64,000 nucleotides of DNA from JBBQZP01 sp038207585 (GCA_038207585.1 JBBQZP010000015.1:1-64000), one strand, 5' to 3'. Counted from the stretch's first letter, positions 1-10,115 are shown. The notes: a model not told the origin generated them from the sequence alone. Program-made: numbers and translations.

Positions 1-11
1 GGGGAGGGGTC

Positions 12-40
12 CGGGGAGGGGGCAGACAGCCCCCTCCCCG
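12..40 (-). other. GC-rich perfect hairpin downstream of glgC
   Basis: Positions 12-23 and 29-40 are perfect reverse complements (12-bp GC-rich stem) around a 5-nt loop (24-28). It lies just past the glgC stop codon. No T-run follows on the minus strand, so it is not a canonical intrinsic terminator. It could be an RNA 3'-end stabiliser or a separator before a further glg gene lying off the left edge. Confidence 0.5.
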
Positions 41-57
41 GCACTCTCAACCAGATC

Positions 58-1329
58 CTACCCTAGTTTGGCCGCCCGCGCGTTCAGCATATCCTGCGTG
101 ATCAGAACAACGCCAGCATCGGTGCGGCGGAACCATTTGGCATCCATCTTCGGATCTTTGCCCACCACCAGCCCTTCGGGGATGATCACGCCCCGGTCAA
201 TCACGCAATTGCTCAACTCGGACTTGCGGTTGACCACGACCTGCGGCAGCGCCACCACATGATCAAGACTGCTGAACGAATGTGTCCGACAGCCCGTGAA
301 CAACAGCGAATTGCGCACCTCGGACCCGGACACGATGCAGTCACCCGAAATCAGCGAACTGACCGCCATCCCGCGCCGCCCGTCGGTATCGTGGATGAAC
401 TTCGCCGGCGGCAGTATCTCGGCATAGGTCCAGATCGGCCAGTCGTGATCGTAAAGATCAAGCTTCGGGGTAAATTCCGTCAGGTCGATATTCGCCTGCC
501 AGAACGCGTCAATCGTGCCCACATCGCGCCAGTAAGGCTCAGTCTCCAACCCCGACGTCACACAGCTTTCCGAAAACTTATGTGCCATCGCCTTGCCGTT
601 CTTCACGATGTCGGGGATCAGATCGTTGCCGAAATCATGGCTTGAATTCTCGTCCTCGCCGTCCCGGATCAGCAGATCGCGCAAGAAATCCCAGTTGAAG
701 ACATAAATCCCCATCGAGGCCAGCGCATTGTCCGGATCGCCGGGAATTGAGGGCGGATCGGCGGGCTTTTCCAGAAAATCGGTGATCCGCATATCCTTGT
801 CGACATGCATCACGCCGAAGGCTACAGCCTCCATCCGGGGCACGGTCAGGCAGCCGATCGTCACATCGGCACCGGTGTCGACGTGCTGGCGCAGCATCAC
901 CTCATAATCCATCTTGTAGATGTGATCGCCTGCAAGGATCACCACATATTTCACGCCATAGGAGTCAACGATATCAATGTTTTGCGTGACGGCATCGGCG
1001 GTGCCCAGATACCATTTGCTTTCCGATACGCGCTGGCTGGCGGGCAGGATGTCAAGATATTCGTTGCGTTCCGCCCGGAAAAATCCCCAGCCACGCTGCA
1101 TGTGGCGGATCAGGCTGTGCGCCTTGTATTGCGTCGCAATCGCCATCTTGCGGATGCCGGAGTTGAGCGCATTCGACAACGCAAAGTCGATGATCCGGGT
1201 CTTGCCGCCGAAATAGACCGCCGGCTTGGCGCGCCGGTCGGTCAGCTCTTTCAACCTGCTACCCCGGCCCCCGGCCAGCACAAAGGCCATCGCCTGTGAC
1301 GACAACCGCGTGTTCGATATTGGTTTCAT
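58..1329 (-). CDS. glgC: Glucose-1-phosphate adenylyltransferase (ADP-glucose pyrophosphorylase)
   Basis: This 423-residue protein makes ADP-glucose from ATP and glucose-1-phosphate, the committed step of bacterial glycogen synthesis in the cytoplasm. The N-terminal nucleotidyltransferase signature LAGGRGSRLKELT is followed by a lysine-containing KPAVYFGGK stretch and the ALNSG segment typical of GlgC. A left-handed beta-helix region makes up the C-terminus. The frame is open 15 nt further upstream, but those codons are the Shine-Dalgarno sequence itself (GGGAGGAG), so the start MKPISN at 1329 is chosen. It is the last in-window gene of a glgP-glgB-glgC operon and begins 35 nt after the glgB stop. 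In the family it is allosterically controlled by glycolytic intermediates. Confidence 0.97.
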   Translation of the reverse strand: MKPISNTRLSSQAMAFVLAGGRGSRLKELTDRRAKPAVYFGGKTRIIDFALSNALNSGIRKMAIATQYKAHSLIRHMQRGWGFFRAERNEYLDILPASQRVSESKWYLGTADAVTQNIDIVDSYGVKYVVILAGDHIYKMDYEVMLRQHVDTGADVTIGCLTVPRMEAVAFGVMHVDKDMRITDFLEKPADPPSIPGDPDNALASMGIYVFNWDFLRDLLIRDGEDENSSHDFGNDLIPDIVKNGKAMAHKFSESCVTSGLETEPYWRDVGTIDAFWQANIDLTEFTPKLDLYDHDWPIWTYAEILPPAKFIHDTDGRRGMAVSSLISGDCIVSGSEVRNSLLFTGCRTHSFSSLDHVVALPQVVVNRKSELSNCVIDRGVIIPEGLVVGKDPKMDAKWFRRTDAGVVLITQDMLNARAAKLG

Positions 1330-1364
1330 GAGTCCTCCTCCCAAAGGTCTTGCCGTCGTTCAGA

Positions 1365-3554
1365 TCATTTGGCCGCGTGGCGCAACCACACCGCTGATAA
1401 GGGCGGCAAAGTCACCACCGCTGATTGCGGATGCCCATGCGCGGGCATGGCTTTGGTCGCAACGCCACCCATATTACCCCGGTTCCCGCCGCCATAGACC
1501 GCCGCATCGGTGTTCAGCACCTCATCCCACTGGCCCGGCGCGGGCAGGCCCAGCGTATAGCTGCGCTCCACCGGGGTCATGTTGACCACGGCCACCACCA
1601 TCGGATCGCCCGCACGCCCCTTGCGGACCCAGGCATAGACCGACGCCGCCGCATCATTGCCGACGATCCACTCGAACCCCTCGGGCCGTGTGTCATTCAC
1701 ATGCAGCGCGGGATTGTCAGCATAAAGCCGGTTCATGTCACGGATCAAGGACTGCACGCCCCGGTGCGAGGGTTGATCCAGAAGGTGCCAATCAAGGCTT
1801 TGCGTATGCGTCCATTCACGCCCTTGAGCGAATTCGCAGCCCATGAACAAAAGCTTTTTGCCCGGATGCGCCCACATGAAGGCGTAATAGGCGCGCAGGT
1901 TGGCAAATTTTTCCTCGTCATCGCCGGGCATCTTGGTCAGCATCGACCCCTTGCCATGCACCACCTCGTCATGGCTGATCGGCAGGATGTAGTTTTCCGA
2001 CCATGCGTAATGCAGGCCGAAGGTCATCTGGTGGTGGTGATATTGCCGGTAGATCGGCTCTTTCTGCATGTAGGACAGGGTGTCGTTCATCCAGCCCATG
2101 TTCCACTTGAAGCCAAAGCCCAGACCGCCGTGATTGACCGGGCGCGACACGCCGGGAAAGGCGGTGCTTTCCTCGGCCACGGTCATGATCCCCGGCACCT
2201 CGCCGTAAGCGGTGACGTTCATGCGCTGCAGCAGGGCAATCGCCTCGTAATTCTCACGCCCGCCGTCGCGGTTGGGCAGCCACTGGCCATCCTTGCGGGA
2301 ATAATCGCGGTAAAGCATCGACGCCACTGCATCGACGCGCAGCCCGTCCAGATGGTATTCCTCCAACCAATACAAGGCGTTGGAAGTCAGATAGTTGGCA
2401 ACCTCAACCCGGCCATAGTTGTAGATCAGGGTGTTCCAGTCTTGATGAAAGCCTTCGCGCGGGTCGGCGTGTTCGTAAAGGGCGGTGCCGTCGAACCGGC
2501 CCAACCCGTGCGCATCGGTCGGGAAATGGCCCGGCACCCAATCGAGCAGGATGCCGATGCCTGCCTTGTGTGCCGCCTGAACCATCGCGCGGAATTCGGG
2601 CGGGGTGCCGTGGCGGATGGTGGGGGCGAACATGCCCACCGGCTGATAGCCCCATGACCCATCGAAGGGAAATTCCGAGATCGGCATCAACTCGATATGG
2701 GTAAAGCCCATGTCAGAGACATAGGACACCAGTTGGTCGGCAAGTTCGGCGTAAGACAGCATCCGGTCGCCCGGCGCGCGTCTCCACGACCCCAGATGCA
2801 CCTCGTAGATGCTGATGGGCGCGTCAATGTTCTGGCGGCTTTGCCGGGTTTTCATCCAGTCGCCGTCCGTCCAGTCGCCCTTCCCCAGAGAGCGCACGAC
2901 AGATGCGTTGGCGGGCGGATGTTCTGACCCGAAGCCGACAGGATCGGCCTTCAAAGGCATCAGGGCACCCCCTGCGCCCCGAATTTCATATTTGTATTCG
3001 GTGCCTTCCGCGACCCCCGGCACGAACGTCTCCCACACGCCCGTCGCCCCGCGCCGGCGCATCGGATGGCGCCGCCCGTCCCAGACGTTAAAGCCGCCCA
3101 CAACCGATACCCGCTGCGCATTGGGCGCCCAGACGGCAAAATGCGTGCCCGCCACACCTTCATGCGTGATCAGATGCGCGCCCAAGACCTGCCACAGCCG
3201 CTTGTGCGTGCCCTCACCCAGCAGATATTCATCCATCTCGCCCAGCACCGGGCCAAAGCGGAAGGGGTCGTCAAACTCCCACTCCGTGCCGTGACCTTCG
3301 GCGCGCAGGCGGTAGGGCATGCGCTTGGGCAAGGTCACCTGAAAAAGGCCGGGCGCATCGTCCACCGGATCGGCGGCAATGTCCTTTTCCGCCAGCACCC
3401 ACAGCTTTTCCGCGCCGGGCACAAAGGCCGTCACCACAATCTTTCCGCCCCGGTCCTGCGGCCCCAGCACGCCGAAAGGATCGCTCAGCGACCCGGACAG
3501 AATCGCCTTCACATCAGAGGCGGATAGTGCTGCGGTCGCGGGGGTTTTGGCCAT
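1365..3554 (-). CDS. glgB: 1,4-alpha-glucan (glycogen) branching enzyme
   Basis: This 729-residue GH13 enzyme creates alpha-1,6 branches in glycogen. An N-terminal region and a CBM48-like module (around residues 120-220) precede the catalytic barrel. In the barrel I see DGLRVDAVASMLY carrying the nucleophile Asp, GEVPGIMTVAEEST carrying the acid/base Glu, and PISHDEVVHGKGS with the conserved His-Asp pair. Length matches typical GlgB (about 730). An AGGAAAG ribosome-binding site lies 7 nt upstream of the ATG. It starts 10 nt after the glgP stop, indicating one transcript with glgP and glgC. Confidence 0.97.
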   Translation of the reverse strand: MAKTPATAALSASDVKAILSGSLSDPFGVLGPQDRGGKIVVTAFVPGAEKLWVLAEKDIAADPVDDAPGLFQVTLPKRMPYRLRAEGHGTEWEFDDPFRFGPVLGEMDEYLLGEGTHKRLWQVLGAHLITHEGVAGTHFAVWAPNAQRVSVVGGFNVWDGRRHPMRRRGATGVWETFVPGVAEGTEYKYEIRGAGGALMPLKADPVGFGSEHPPANASVVRSLGKGDWTDGDWMKTRQSRQNIDAPISIYEVHLGSWRRAPGDRMLSYAELADQLVSYVSDMGFTHIELMPISEFPFDGSWGYQPVGMFAPTIRHGTPPEFRAMVQAAHKAGIGILLDWVPGHFPTDAHGLGRFDGTALYEHADPREGFHQDWNTLIYNYGRVEVANYLTSNALYWLEEYHLDGLRVDAVASMLYRDYSRKDGQWLPNRDGGRENYEAIALLQRMNVTAYGEVPGIMTVAEESTAFPGVSRPVNHGGLGFGFKWNMGWMNDTLSYMQKEPIYRQYHHHQMTFGLHYAWSENYILPISHDEVVHGKGSMLTKMPGDDEEKFANLRAYYAFMWAHPGKKLLFMGCEFAQGREWTHTQSLDWHLLDQPSHRGVQSLIRDMNRLYADNPALHVNDTRPEGFEWIVGNDAAASVYAWVRKGRAGDPMVVAVVNMTPVERSYTLGLPAPGQWDEVLNTDAAVYGGGNRGNMGGVATKAMPAHGHPQSAVVTLPPLSAVWLRHAAK

Positions 3555-3564
3555 GAGTACTTTC

Positions 3565-5949
3565 CTAGCTGGCGCTGGTCACCGACCAGATATCCGCCAT
3601 GTAACCACGGATTGTACGGTCTGACGAGAAGAACCCGGAGCGTGCGGTGTTCAGCGCCGCCATTTTCGCCCAGCCCTTGGCATTGCCGTAGGCCGTATCG
3701 ACGCGCGCCTGTGCGGCAAGGTAGTCGTCGAAATCGGCGGCAACGAGGAAATAGTCGCTGTGCCACATCCGGTGGACCAAGCCGTGATAGCGGTCGGGCT
3801 GGCCCATTGAAAAGCGGCCCTCGGCGATCAGTTGCAGCACGTCCTGCAGGGTCTGGCTCGCCTCGATCGCCTTGCGCGAATGGTCGGGGTCTTCGCGGCG
3901 TTTGACAACCTGTTCGGTGGTCAGGCCGAACAGAAAGAAGTTCTCGGCCCCGACTTCCTGCAGGATCTCCACGTTCGCTCCGTCCAGAGTACCGATGGTC
4001 GGTGCGCCGTTCATCATGAACTTCATGTTGCCGGTGCCCGACGCTTCCTTTCCAGCGGTCGATATCTGTTCCGAAAGATCGGACGCGGGGATCAGATGTT
4101 CGGCCATGCTGACGTTGTAGTTGGCAGGATAAACCACCTTCAAAAGGTCGCCCGTCACCGGATCAGAGTTGATCACGGCCGCCACATCATTGATCAGATG
4201 CACGATTTCCTTGGCCACCATATAGCCCGGCGCGGATTTGCCGCCGAATATCTTGACGCGCGGCACCCAGTTTGCCGTCGGGTTCGCACGGATCGCCTGC
4301 CAGCGGGCGACGGTTTCCAGCACGTTCAGAAGTTGGCGCTTGTATTCGTGGATGCGCTTGATCTGCACATCAAAGAGCGCATCGGGGTTGGTTTTCACGC
4401 CACAGTGTTCGTCAATCCAGCCCGACAAAGCCACTTTGTTCACCCGTTTGGCGGCGGCGAACCGGTCAAGGAAAGCCGGATCTTCCACATGCGGCTCAAG
4501 CTCTTTCAACCGATCAAGATCAGCCTCCCACCCTTCGCCAATCGTATCGGTGATCAACCCTGCCAGCGGTTGGTTGCACATCTTCAACCAGCGGCGCGGG
4601 GTGACACCATTGGTCATGTTCACGATGCGGCCGGGGTGGAGTTTGTTCAACTCGGGGAACAGGTTCTGCTTTACAAGATCGGAATGCAGCGCAGACACGC
4701 CGTTGACCTTATGCGACATTATGAAGGCCAGATCACCCATCCTCACCTCGTGGTGTTTCACAATTCCAACATAGTGCGGGCGGTTGGGATAGCTGCGGCG
4801 ATGCCAGCCGTCGATATATTCGATGATCTGCATATGGCGCGGCAGCACGTTGCCGAAGGTGAATGTCGCCCAGCGTTCCAGCGCCTCGGGCAACAGCGTG
4901 TGGTTGGTGTAGCCCAGACATTCGCGCGCGGTATCCAGCGCCTCGGCCATCGGCATTCCATGTTCATCGGCCAGCAGGCGGATCAGTTCCGGCCCGGCAA
5001 TTGCGGGATGGGTATCATTCATCTGGATTGCCACATGCTTGGGCAGCGCGCGCAGATCGGAATGGTTGGCAAGATAGCGGCGCAAGATGTCCTGCAACGC
5101 GGCAGAGGTCAGGAAAAACTCCTGCTTCAGGCGCAGCTCCTTGCCCTGATAGGTGGTGTCATCGGGATACAGCACACGGCTTAACGTCCGGGCCAAGGCC
5201 TCCGGTTCCGCGGCGGCGGCATAATCGCCCCGGTTGAACCGCTCCAGATCAAATTGTGTGGTGGCCTTGGCCCCCCACAGCCGCAAAGTGTTCGCCCATT
5301 TGCCCTGCCAGCCCACAACAGGCGTGTCATGCGCCGTGGCCAGCACGGTTTCGCCGGGCACCCAGACATCGCGCCCGTCGCGCGATTCGACCGTGCCCTT
5401 GAACCCGATGGTATACGCCGCTTCGGGCCGCGCAAATTCCCATGGATTCGCTTGGCTTAGCCAGTCTTCGGGGGTTTCGACCTGCTGGCCGCCCTCGAAC
5501 CGCTGGCGGAAAAGTCCGTGTTCATATCGGATGCCATAGCCATAGGCCGGGCAGCCCAGCGTCGCCATCGATTCCATGAAACATGCGGCCAGACGGCCAA
5601 GCCCACCGTTGCCCAAAGCCGCGTCCGGCTCATCCTCGACGATCAGCCGGAAATCCTGCCCCAGATCGGCCATCACTGAAATCGCCTGTTCGCGCAGGCC
5701 AAGGTTGACCGTCGCATCCTCCAGTATCCGGCCGATCAGAAATTCCATCGACAGATAATAAACCCGCTTGTGATCCTCGGCCCAGGTCTGGCGGGTCGAT
5801 GCAAACCACGGCTCCACCACCCGGTCGCGAATCGCGTAAGACAGCGCCATGCGCCAGTCATAAACATTGGCGTGCGGCGCGTCCTTGCCAAGCGTGAAGG
5901 TCAGATGCCGCAGCACGTCGGATTTCAGCAGGCTCGGGGTCAGGATCAT
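3565..5949 (-). CDS. glgP: Glycogen/alpha-glucan phosphorylase
   Basis: This 794-residue GT35 enzyme phosphorolyses glycogen to glucose-1-phosphate using pyridoxal phosphate. The active-site block EASGTGNMKFMMNGAPTIG containing the PLP-binding Lys lies near residue 640, and the GNGGLGRLAACF block is near residue 115. Length fits the family (about 800). The start is uncertain: the frame continues three codons upstream to a TTG at 5958, and neither start has a strong Shine-Dalgarno. I chose the ATG at 5949. It is the first gene of the glg operon. The 206-nt gap to the dipeptidase should hold its promoter, but I could not identify convincing -35/-10 boxes. Confidence 0.95.
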   Translation of the reverse strand: MILTPSLLKSDVLRHLTFTLGKDAPHANVYDWRMALSYAIRDRVVEPWFASTRQTWAEDHKRVYYLSMEFLIGRILEDATVNLGLREQAISVMADLGQDFRLIVEDEPDAALGNGGLGRLAACFMESMATLGCPAYGYGIRYEHGLFRQRFEGGQQVETPEDWLSQANPWEFARPEAAYTIGFKGTVESRDGRDVWVPGETVLATAHDTPVVGWQGKWANTLRLWGAKATTQFDLERFNRGDYAAAAEPEALARTLSRVLYPDDTTYQGKELRLKQEFFLTSAALQDILRRYLANHSDLRALPKHVAIQMNDTHPAIAGPELIRLLADEHGMPMAEALDTARECLGYTNHTLLPEALERWATFTFGNVLPRHMQIIEYIDGWHRRSYPNRPHYVGIVKHHEVRMGDLAFIMSHKVNGVSALHSDLVKQNLFPELNKLHPGRIVNMTNGVTPRRWLKMCNQPLAGLITDTIGEGWEADLDRLKELEPHVEDPAFLDRFAAAKRVNKVALSGWIDEHCGVKTNPDALFDVQIKRIHEYKRQLLNVLETVARWQAIRANPTANWVPRVKIFGGKSAPGYMVAKEIVHLINDVAAVINSDPVTGDLLKVVYPANYNVSMAEHLIPASDLSEQISTAGKEASGTGNMKFMMNGAPTIGTLDGANVEILQEVGAENFFLFGLTTEQVVKRREDPDHSRKAIEASQTLQDVLQLIAEGRFSMGQPDRYHGLVHRMWHSDYFLVAADFDDYLAAQARVDTAYGNAKGWAKMAALNTARSGFFSSDRTIRGYMADIWSVTSAS

Positions 5950-6155
5950 GTCTTTCAAAATCTTGGTCCATCTTTCTTGCGGCGTCGGGGGGCCTGATCG
6001 GCCCCGCCCGTTGCGATCAATGCGGCGTCGCCCCTATCTGGCGACGAAAGTCGCGCCAAGGCAACCTGCCGTTAGCGCCACCATTTTCTCCTGCAAACCA
6101 CGTTCCCAGAAAAGAATCCACAGGAATTCGCAATCCAAAGCGCCTTCAAACGGCA

Positions 6156-7223
6156 TCAGGCCCCCCAGGTGCGCTCCAGAACCCGCATCCAGTTGTCCCA
6201 GCGCAACTTTGCAATCAGCGCATCGTCATAGCCGTGTGTGCGCAAAGCTGCCAAAAGATTGGGCAAACCAGCAACATCAAGGATGCCATCGGGTATCGCC
6301 GCACCGTCGAAATCACTGCCAAATCCCACATGATCCTCGCCCAGTCTGGCAATAAGATGATCAAGGTGGCGCAGCACATCGTCCCAGCCCATATCGGTGC
6401 CACGCCGCCCATCCCGGCGCAGGAACACGGTGGCAAAGTTCAGCCCCACCATGCCGCCGGAGTCGGCGATCATGCCAAGCTGGCGGTCGGTCAGGTTGCG
6501 GCTGGAAGGGGTGACGGCATGGGCGTTGGAATGGGTGGCAATCAGCGGCGCATCCGACAGGCGGGCAACATCGTTAAAGCCCGCCTCGTTCAGATGGCTC
6601 AGATCAATCACCATCCGCAAAGCGTTACATTCGGCGACCAGCCGCTTGCCAGCCTCGGTCAGGCCCGGCCCGGTATCGGGGGTTGAGGGGAAGGCAAAGG
6701 GCACGCCGTGGCCAAAGATCGTAGGCCTGCTCCACACCGGGCCGATGGAGCGCAATCCCATGGCGTGAAAGGCGTGCAGGGCATCAAGGCGTTCGTCAAT
6801 CGCCTCGGCCCCTTCCATGTGCATGACACCGGCGATGGCTCCCGCCGCGCGCGCAGCCTCGATCCCCGAAACGGTATGGCACAGGCGAAACGCGCCCTGC
6901 GAGGACCGTTCCATCCACAAAAGATGTGCCGCCATATCCAGCGCGACAGACCGCCCCATGACCAGCGGCACTTGTGCTGGCAGGTCAATCGCATAAGGCG
7001 GATTGTCCATCATGCCGTCGAAATCGGGCGCGTCACCCTGCATCGGTGACGGGATATAAATCGCAAACATTCCCCCCGCAAAGCCGCCCGCCTGCATGCG
7101 CGGAAGATCGAGATGGCCCTTGCCTTCGCCGGTCAGCCAGATCGCCTCGCGGTGTTCCGGGGCAAGGTGCAGGCGCAAAAGGATGTCATTGTGGCCATCA
7201 AATACGGGCAAGGGTGCGGGCAT
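6156..7223 (-). CDS. Membrane dipeptidase family (renal dipeptidase-like, M19)
   Basis: This 355-residue zinc hydrolase of peptidase family M19 probably cleaves dipeptides, possibly D-amino-acid-containing ones. Visible metal-site motifs are FDGHND near the N-terminus (HxD), HMEGAEAI (bridging Glu), IDLSHLNE, ATHSNAHAV (His) and GFGSDFDG (Asp). There is no signal peptide, so it is likely cytoplasmic. The start MPAPLP at 7223 is preferred over a start eight codons upstream because CGGAGG sits 6 nt before it. It is co-directional with cueR (57-nt gap) but functionally unrelated to copper. The exact substrate is not predictable from sequence. Confidence 0.9.
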   Translation of the reverse strand: MPAPLPVFDGHNDILLRLHLAPEHREAIWLTGEGKGHLDLPRMQAGGFAGGMFAIYIPSPMQGDAPDFDGMMDNPPYAIDLPAQVPLVMGRSVALDMAAHLLWMERSSQGAFRLCHTVSGIEAARAAGAIAGVMHMEGAEAIDERLDALHAFHAMGLRSIGPVWSRPTIFGHGVPFAFPSTPDTGPGLTEAGKRLVAECNALRMVIDLSHLNEAGFNDVARLSDAPLIATHSNAHAVTPSSRNLTDRQLGMIADSGGMVGLNFATVFLRRDGRRGTDMGWDDVLRHLDHLIARLGEDHVGFGSDFDGAAIPDGILDVAGLPNLLAALRTHGYDDALIAKLRWDNWMRVLERTWGA

Positions 7224-7280
7224 GGAACCTCCGGGAATTTTGCCCACCCTGCCACGCGGGGCAAAGCTGCACCAGAGGCG

Positions 7281-7667
7281 TCAGCCTGCAGATAACCCGG
7301 TCAGAATCGGGCAATCGGGCCGTGCATCCCCCGCACAGGCCGCAACAAGCGTAGAAAGCGTTGCCTGCATCGCCTGCAATTCGGTAATTTTCGCGGCAAT
7401 CTTGTCCAGATGGTCGCGCGCCACGGCCTTCACATCGGCGCTGGCGCGGCTGTGGTCTTCGTAAAGCGCCAGCAGCGTGCGGCAATCCTCGATGGAAAAG
7501 CCAAGCGACCGGGCGCGGCCAAGGAATGTCAGCTTGTGCAGGTCCGACTCGCGAAAGGCGCGGTAGCCGTTATCCTGCCGCAGCGGGAGAATCAGGCCGA
7601 TGTCCTCATAATAGCGGATGGTCTTGACCGGCAACCCGGCCTTTGCTGCAACCTCGGATATGTTCAT
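7281..7667 (-). CDS. cueR: Cu(I)-responsive MerR-family transcriptional regulator (CueR type)
   Basis: This 128-residue regulator has an N-terminal MerR winged-helix (ISEVAAKAGLPVKTIRYYEDIGL), a coiled-coil dimerisation helix, and a C-terminal metal loop CAGDARPDC. That loop is Cys-x7-Cys, the spacing used by CueR for linear Cu(I) coordination. Its ATG overlaps the copA TGA (ATGA, 4 nt), so it is translationally coupled to copA and probably autoregulated from the CueR-type promoter at 10116-10146. The open frame extends 55 codons upstream inside copA, but that part has no MerR similarity. The partner operator and copper-pump neighbours make copper, rather than gold or mercury alone, the likely signal. 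Confidence 0.9.
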   Translation of the reverse strand: MNISEVAAKAGLPVKTIRYYEDIGLILPLRQDNGYRAFRESDLHKLTFLGRARSLGFSIEDCRTLLALYEDHSRASADVKAVARDHLDKIAAKITELQAMQATLSTLVAACAGDARPDCPILTGLSAG

Positions 7668-10096
7668 GCCGCCCCCTTGAGCCGCTTTAACCGCAGCGCG
7701 TTGAACACCACAAAGACCGACGACAGCCCCATAGCCCCCGCCGCCAGCATCGGCGAAAGTTGCGGCCCGCCAAAGGGCACCAGAGCGCCCGCCGCAACCG
7801 GGATCAGAAGCGCATTGTAGCCGAACGCCCAAAGCAGATTCTGCCGGATATTGCGCATCACCGCCCGGCTGATCCTTATGGCCGTGACCACGCCCGCAGG
7901 ATCGCCCGACATCAGCACGACTTGCGCCGCCTCGATCGCCACATCGGTGCCGGTGCCGATGGCGATGCCCACATCCGCCGCCGCCAAAGCGGGCGCATCG
8001 TTGATCCCGTCGCCGACAAAGGCCACCGGCCCAGCACCCTGCAGCGTGGAAAGCGCAGCCACCTTTCCCCCCGGCAGAACGCCCGCGTGAATATCGCTGA
8101 TGCCCAAGGGTGCCGCCACCGCATCCGCCACCGCCCGCGCATCGCCGGTGATCATCGCAGAGGACACGCCCATATCCTGCAAGGCCTCAACCGCCGATGC
8201 CGACTGCGGCTTGACCGCATCGGCCACGGCAATCAGCCCCGCCGCCTGCCCGTCCACCACCACAAACACCGGCGTTTTCCCGGCCCGCGCCAGCCGGTCC
8301 GCATCGCCCGTCAGCCCATCCACCAACGCGCCGAACATCCGCGCGGCGCCCACGGCGACCGTTTTGCCATCAACCAGAGCCGTCGCCCCATAGCCCGGCT
8401 TCGCCGCGAAATCCGCAGCCTTGGCAAGCGTCAGCCCGCGCGCCTCTGCCTCGGCCACAACTGCGCGCGCCAGGGGGTGTTCCGACGCCCCCTCAACCGC
8501 CGCCGCAAGCGCCAGAAGCGGGCCCGCATCCATCCCCAGCGGCACGATATCCGTAACCACAGGGCGGCCCATCGTCAGCGTGCCGGTCTTGTCAAACGCC
8601 ACCCGGCGCACCTCGGCCAACCGTTGCAAGGCATCCCCCTGACGGAACAGAACCCCCAGTTCCGCAGCCCGCCCCGACCCCACCATGATCGACACCGGCA
8701 CGGCGAGCCCCATCGCACAGGGGCAGGCGATGATCAGCACCGACACACCCGCAACCAGTGCCTGCGCCAGCCCCGGCCCAAGGATCAGCCAGGCCGCCAC
8801 GGTCAGCGCCGCAATTGCCATGACCGCAGGCACGAACCACATGGTAATACGGTCAACCAGCGCCTGAACGGGCAGTTTCGCGCCCTGCGCATTCTCGACC
8901 ATCGCCACAATCCGCGCCAGCGCCGTATCCGCCCCGACCGCCGTGGCGCGGATGACCAGCGCCCCGGTCCCGTTCACCGTGCCGCCTGTCACGATATCGC
9001 CGGGGGTTTTCGTCACCGGCAGCGCCTCGCCCGTCAGCATCGCCTCGTCCACCGCTGAGGTGCCCTCAACCACCTCGCCATCCACGGCAATCCGCTCACC
9101 GGGGCGGATCTGCACCATCGCCCCCAGGCTCAGGGAACTGACCGGCACTTCGGTCACACCATCCGGCCCGACCAGCCGCGCCACATCGGGCTGCAGCTTC
9201 AACAGCCCCGAGATTGCGGCCCCCGCGCGCCCCCGCGCGCCCGCCTCAAGCCAGCGACCCAGCAGGATCAGCACGACGATCACCGCCGCCGCCTCGAAAT
9301 ACACGGCGCGCTGTGCGGCAGGCAAAAGACCGGGCGCAAAAGTCGCGACCGTCGAATAGCCCCAGGCAGCCAGCGTGCCGACGGCAACAAGACTGTTCAT
9401 CTCAGGTGCGCCGCGCAACAGCGCCGGGATGCCCTTGGTCAGAAACCGACGTCCCGGCCCGAGAAGAACTGCTGTCACCAGAAGAAACTGCAGCGGCCAC
9501 AGGATGCCCTGCCCCAACGCGGCCATCTGCCAGTGATGAAACGCCGGGATCAGGTGCCCGCCCATTTCCAGCGCGACCACAGGGGCGGCCAGTACCGTTG
9601 CCACAACCGTATCGCGGCGCAGCGACGATTGCTCGGTCTGGCCATGATCCGGCTTCTGCCCGGCGAGGGGTGCCGCCGTATAGCCCGCCTGCGTTACCAC
9701 CGATGCCAGCGCCTGCGCGCCCACAGCACCCTCCCAGACCGTGACCCGCACCCGCCGCGCGGCAAGGTTTGCCGCCGCGTCAACGACTCCGGGCTGTGCG
9801 CGCAAAACCCGCTCCACCCGGCCCGTGCAGGACGCACAGGTCATCCCCTCCACCGTCAGATCAAGAACCGACTGTCGCGCAGGATAGCCTGCCCCGGCCA
9901 ATGCCTCGGCCATGTCTGCCGGCGTGGCGGGCGCGCCAAATTTCACCTCTGCACCCTGCGCGGCCAGATTGACCCGCGCATCGTCCACCCCCGGAACCGC
10001 GCGCAACACGCGCTCGGCCCGCGCCACGCAAGAGGCGCAGGTCATCCCCTCTAACTTGAAACGAACGGTGTGAAGGGCTGGGTCATGCAGGGTCAT
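7664..10096 (-). CDS. copA: Copper-translocating P1B-type ATPase
   Basis: This 810-residue inner-membrane pump exports Cu(I) from the cytoplasm. Two N-terminal heavy-metal-associated domains each carry GMTCASC (near residues 15 and 80). Transmembrane helices follow, then the actuator TGEALPV, the ion-site CPCAMGLA, the phosphorylation motif DKTGTLT, SEHPLA and GDGINDAPALAAAD. The length is typical of two-HMA CopA proteins. The start MTLHDP at 10096 is chosen because AAGGAAA precedes it and the next upstream in-frame ATG (10120) lies within the predicted -10 element. It heads a copA-cueR operon, divergent from copZ. Confidence 0.96.
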   Translation of the reverse strand: MTLHDPALHTVRFKLEGMTCASCVARAERVLRAVPGVDDARVNLAAQGAEVKFGAPATPADMAEALAGAGYPARQSVLDLTVEGMTCASCTGRVERVLRAQPGVVDAAANLAARRVRVTVWEGAVGAQALASVVTQAGYTAAPLAGQKPDHGQTEQSSLRRDTVVATVLAAPVVALEMGGHLIPAFHHWQMAALGQGILWPLQFLLVTAVLLGPGRRFLTKGIPALLRGAPEMNSLVAVGTLAAWGYSTVATFAPGLLPAAQRAVYFEAAAVIVVLILLGRWLEAGARGRAGAAISGLLKLQPDVARLVGPDGVTEVPVSSLSLGAMVQIRPGERIAVDGEVVEGTSAVDEAMLTGEALPVTKTPGDIVTGGTVNGTGALVIRATAVGADTALARIVAMVENAQGAKLPVQALVDRITMWFVPAVMAIAALTVAAWLILGPGLAQALVAGVSVLIIACPCAMGLAVPVSIMVGSGRAAELGVLFRQGDALQRLAEVRRVAFDKTGTLTMGRPVVTDIVPLGMDAGPLLALAAAVEGASEHPLARAVVAEAEARGLTLAKAADFAAKPGYGATALVDGKTVAVGAARMFGALVDGLTGDADRLARAGKTPVFVVVDGQAAGLIAVADAVKPQSASAVEALQDMGVSSAMITGDARAVADAVAAPLGISDIHAGVLPGGKVAALSTLQGAGPVAFVGDGINDAPALAAADVGIAIGTGTDVAIEAAQVVLMSGDPAGVVTAIRISRAVMRNIRQNLLWAFGYNALLIPVAAGALVPFGGPQLSPMLAAGAMGLSSVFVVFNALRLKRLKGAA

Positions 10097-10115
10097 CGGA
10101 TTTCCTTTCCGACTT

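Noticed and set aside
12..40. Intrinsic terminator of the glg operon
   Set aside because: The stem is perfect but no T-run follows on the transcribed strand; kept only as a hairpin.
1425..2657. 410-codon plus-strand frame opposite glgB
   Set aside because: Coding shadow of glgB; His/Arg-rich composition typical of antisense frames.
3832..5184. 450-codon plus-strand frame opposite glgP
   Set aside because: Antisense shadow of a certain gene.
7760..9058. 432-codon plus-strand frame opposite copA
   Set aside because: Arg/His-rich shadow of copA.
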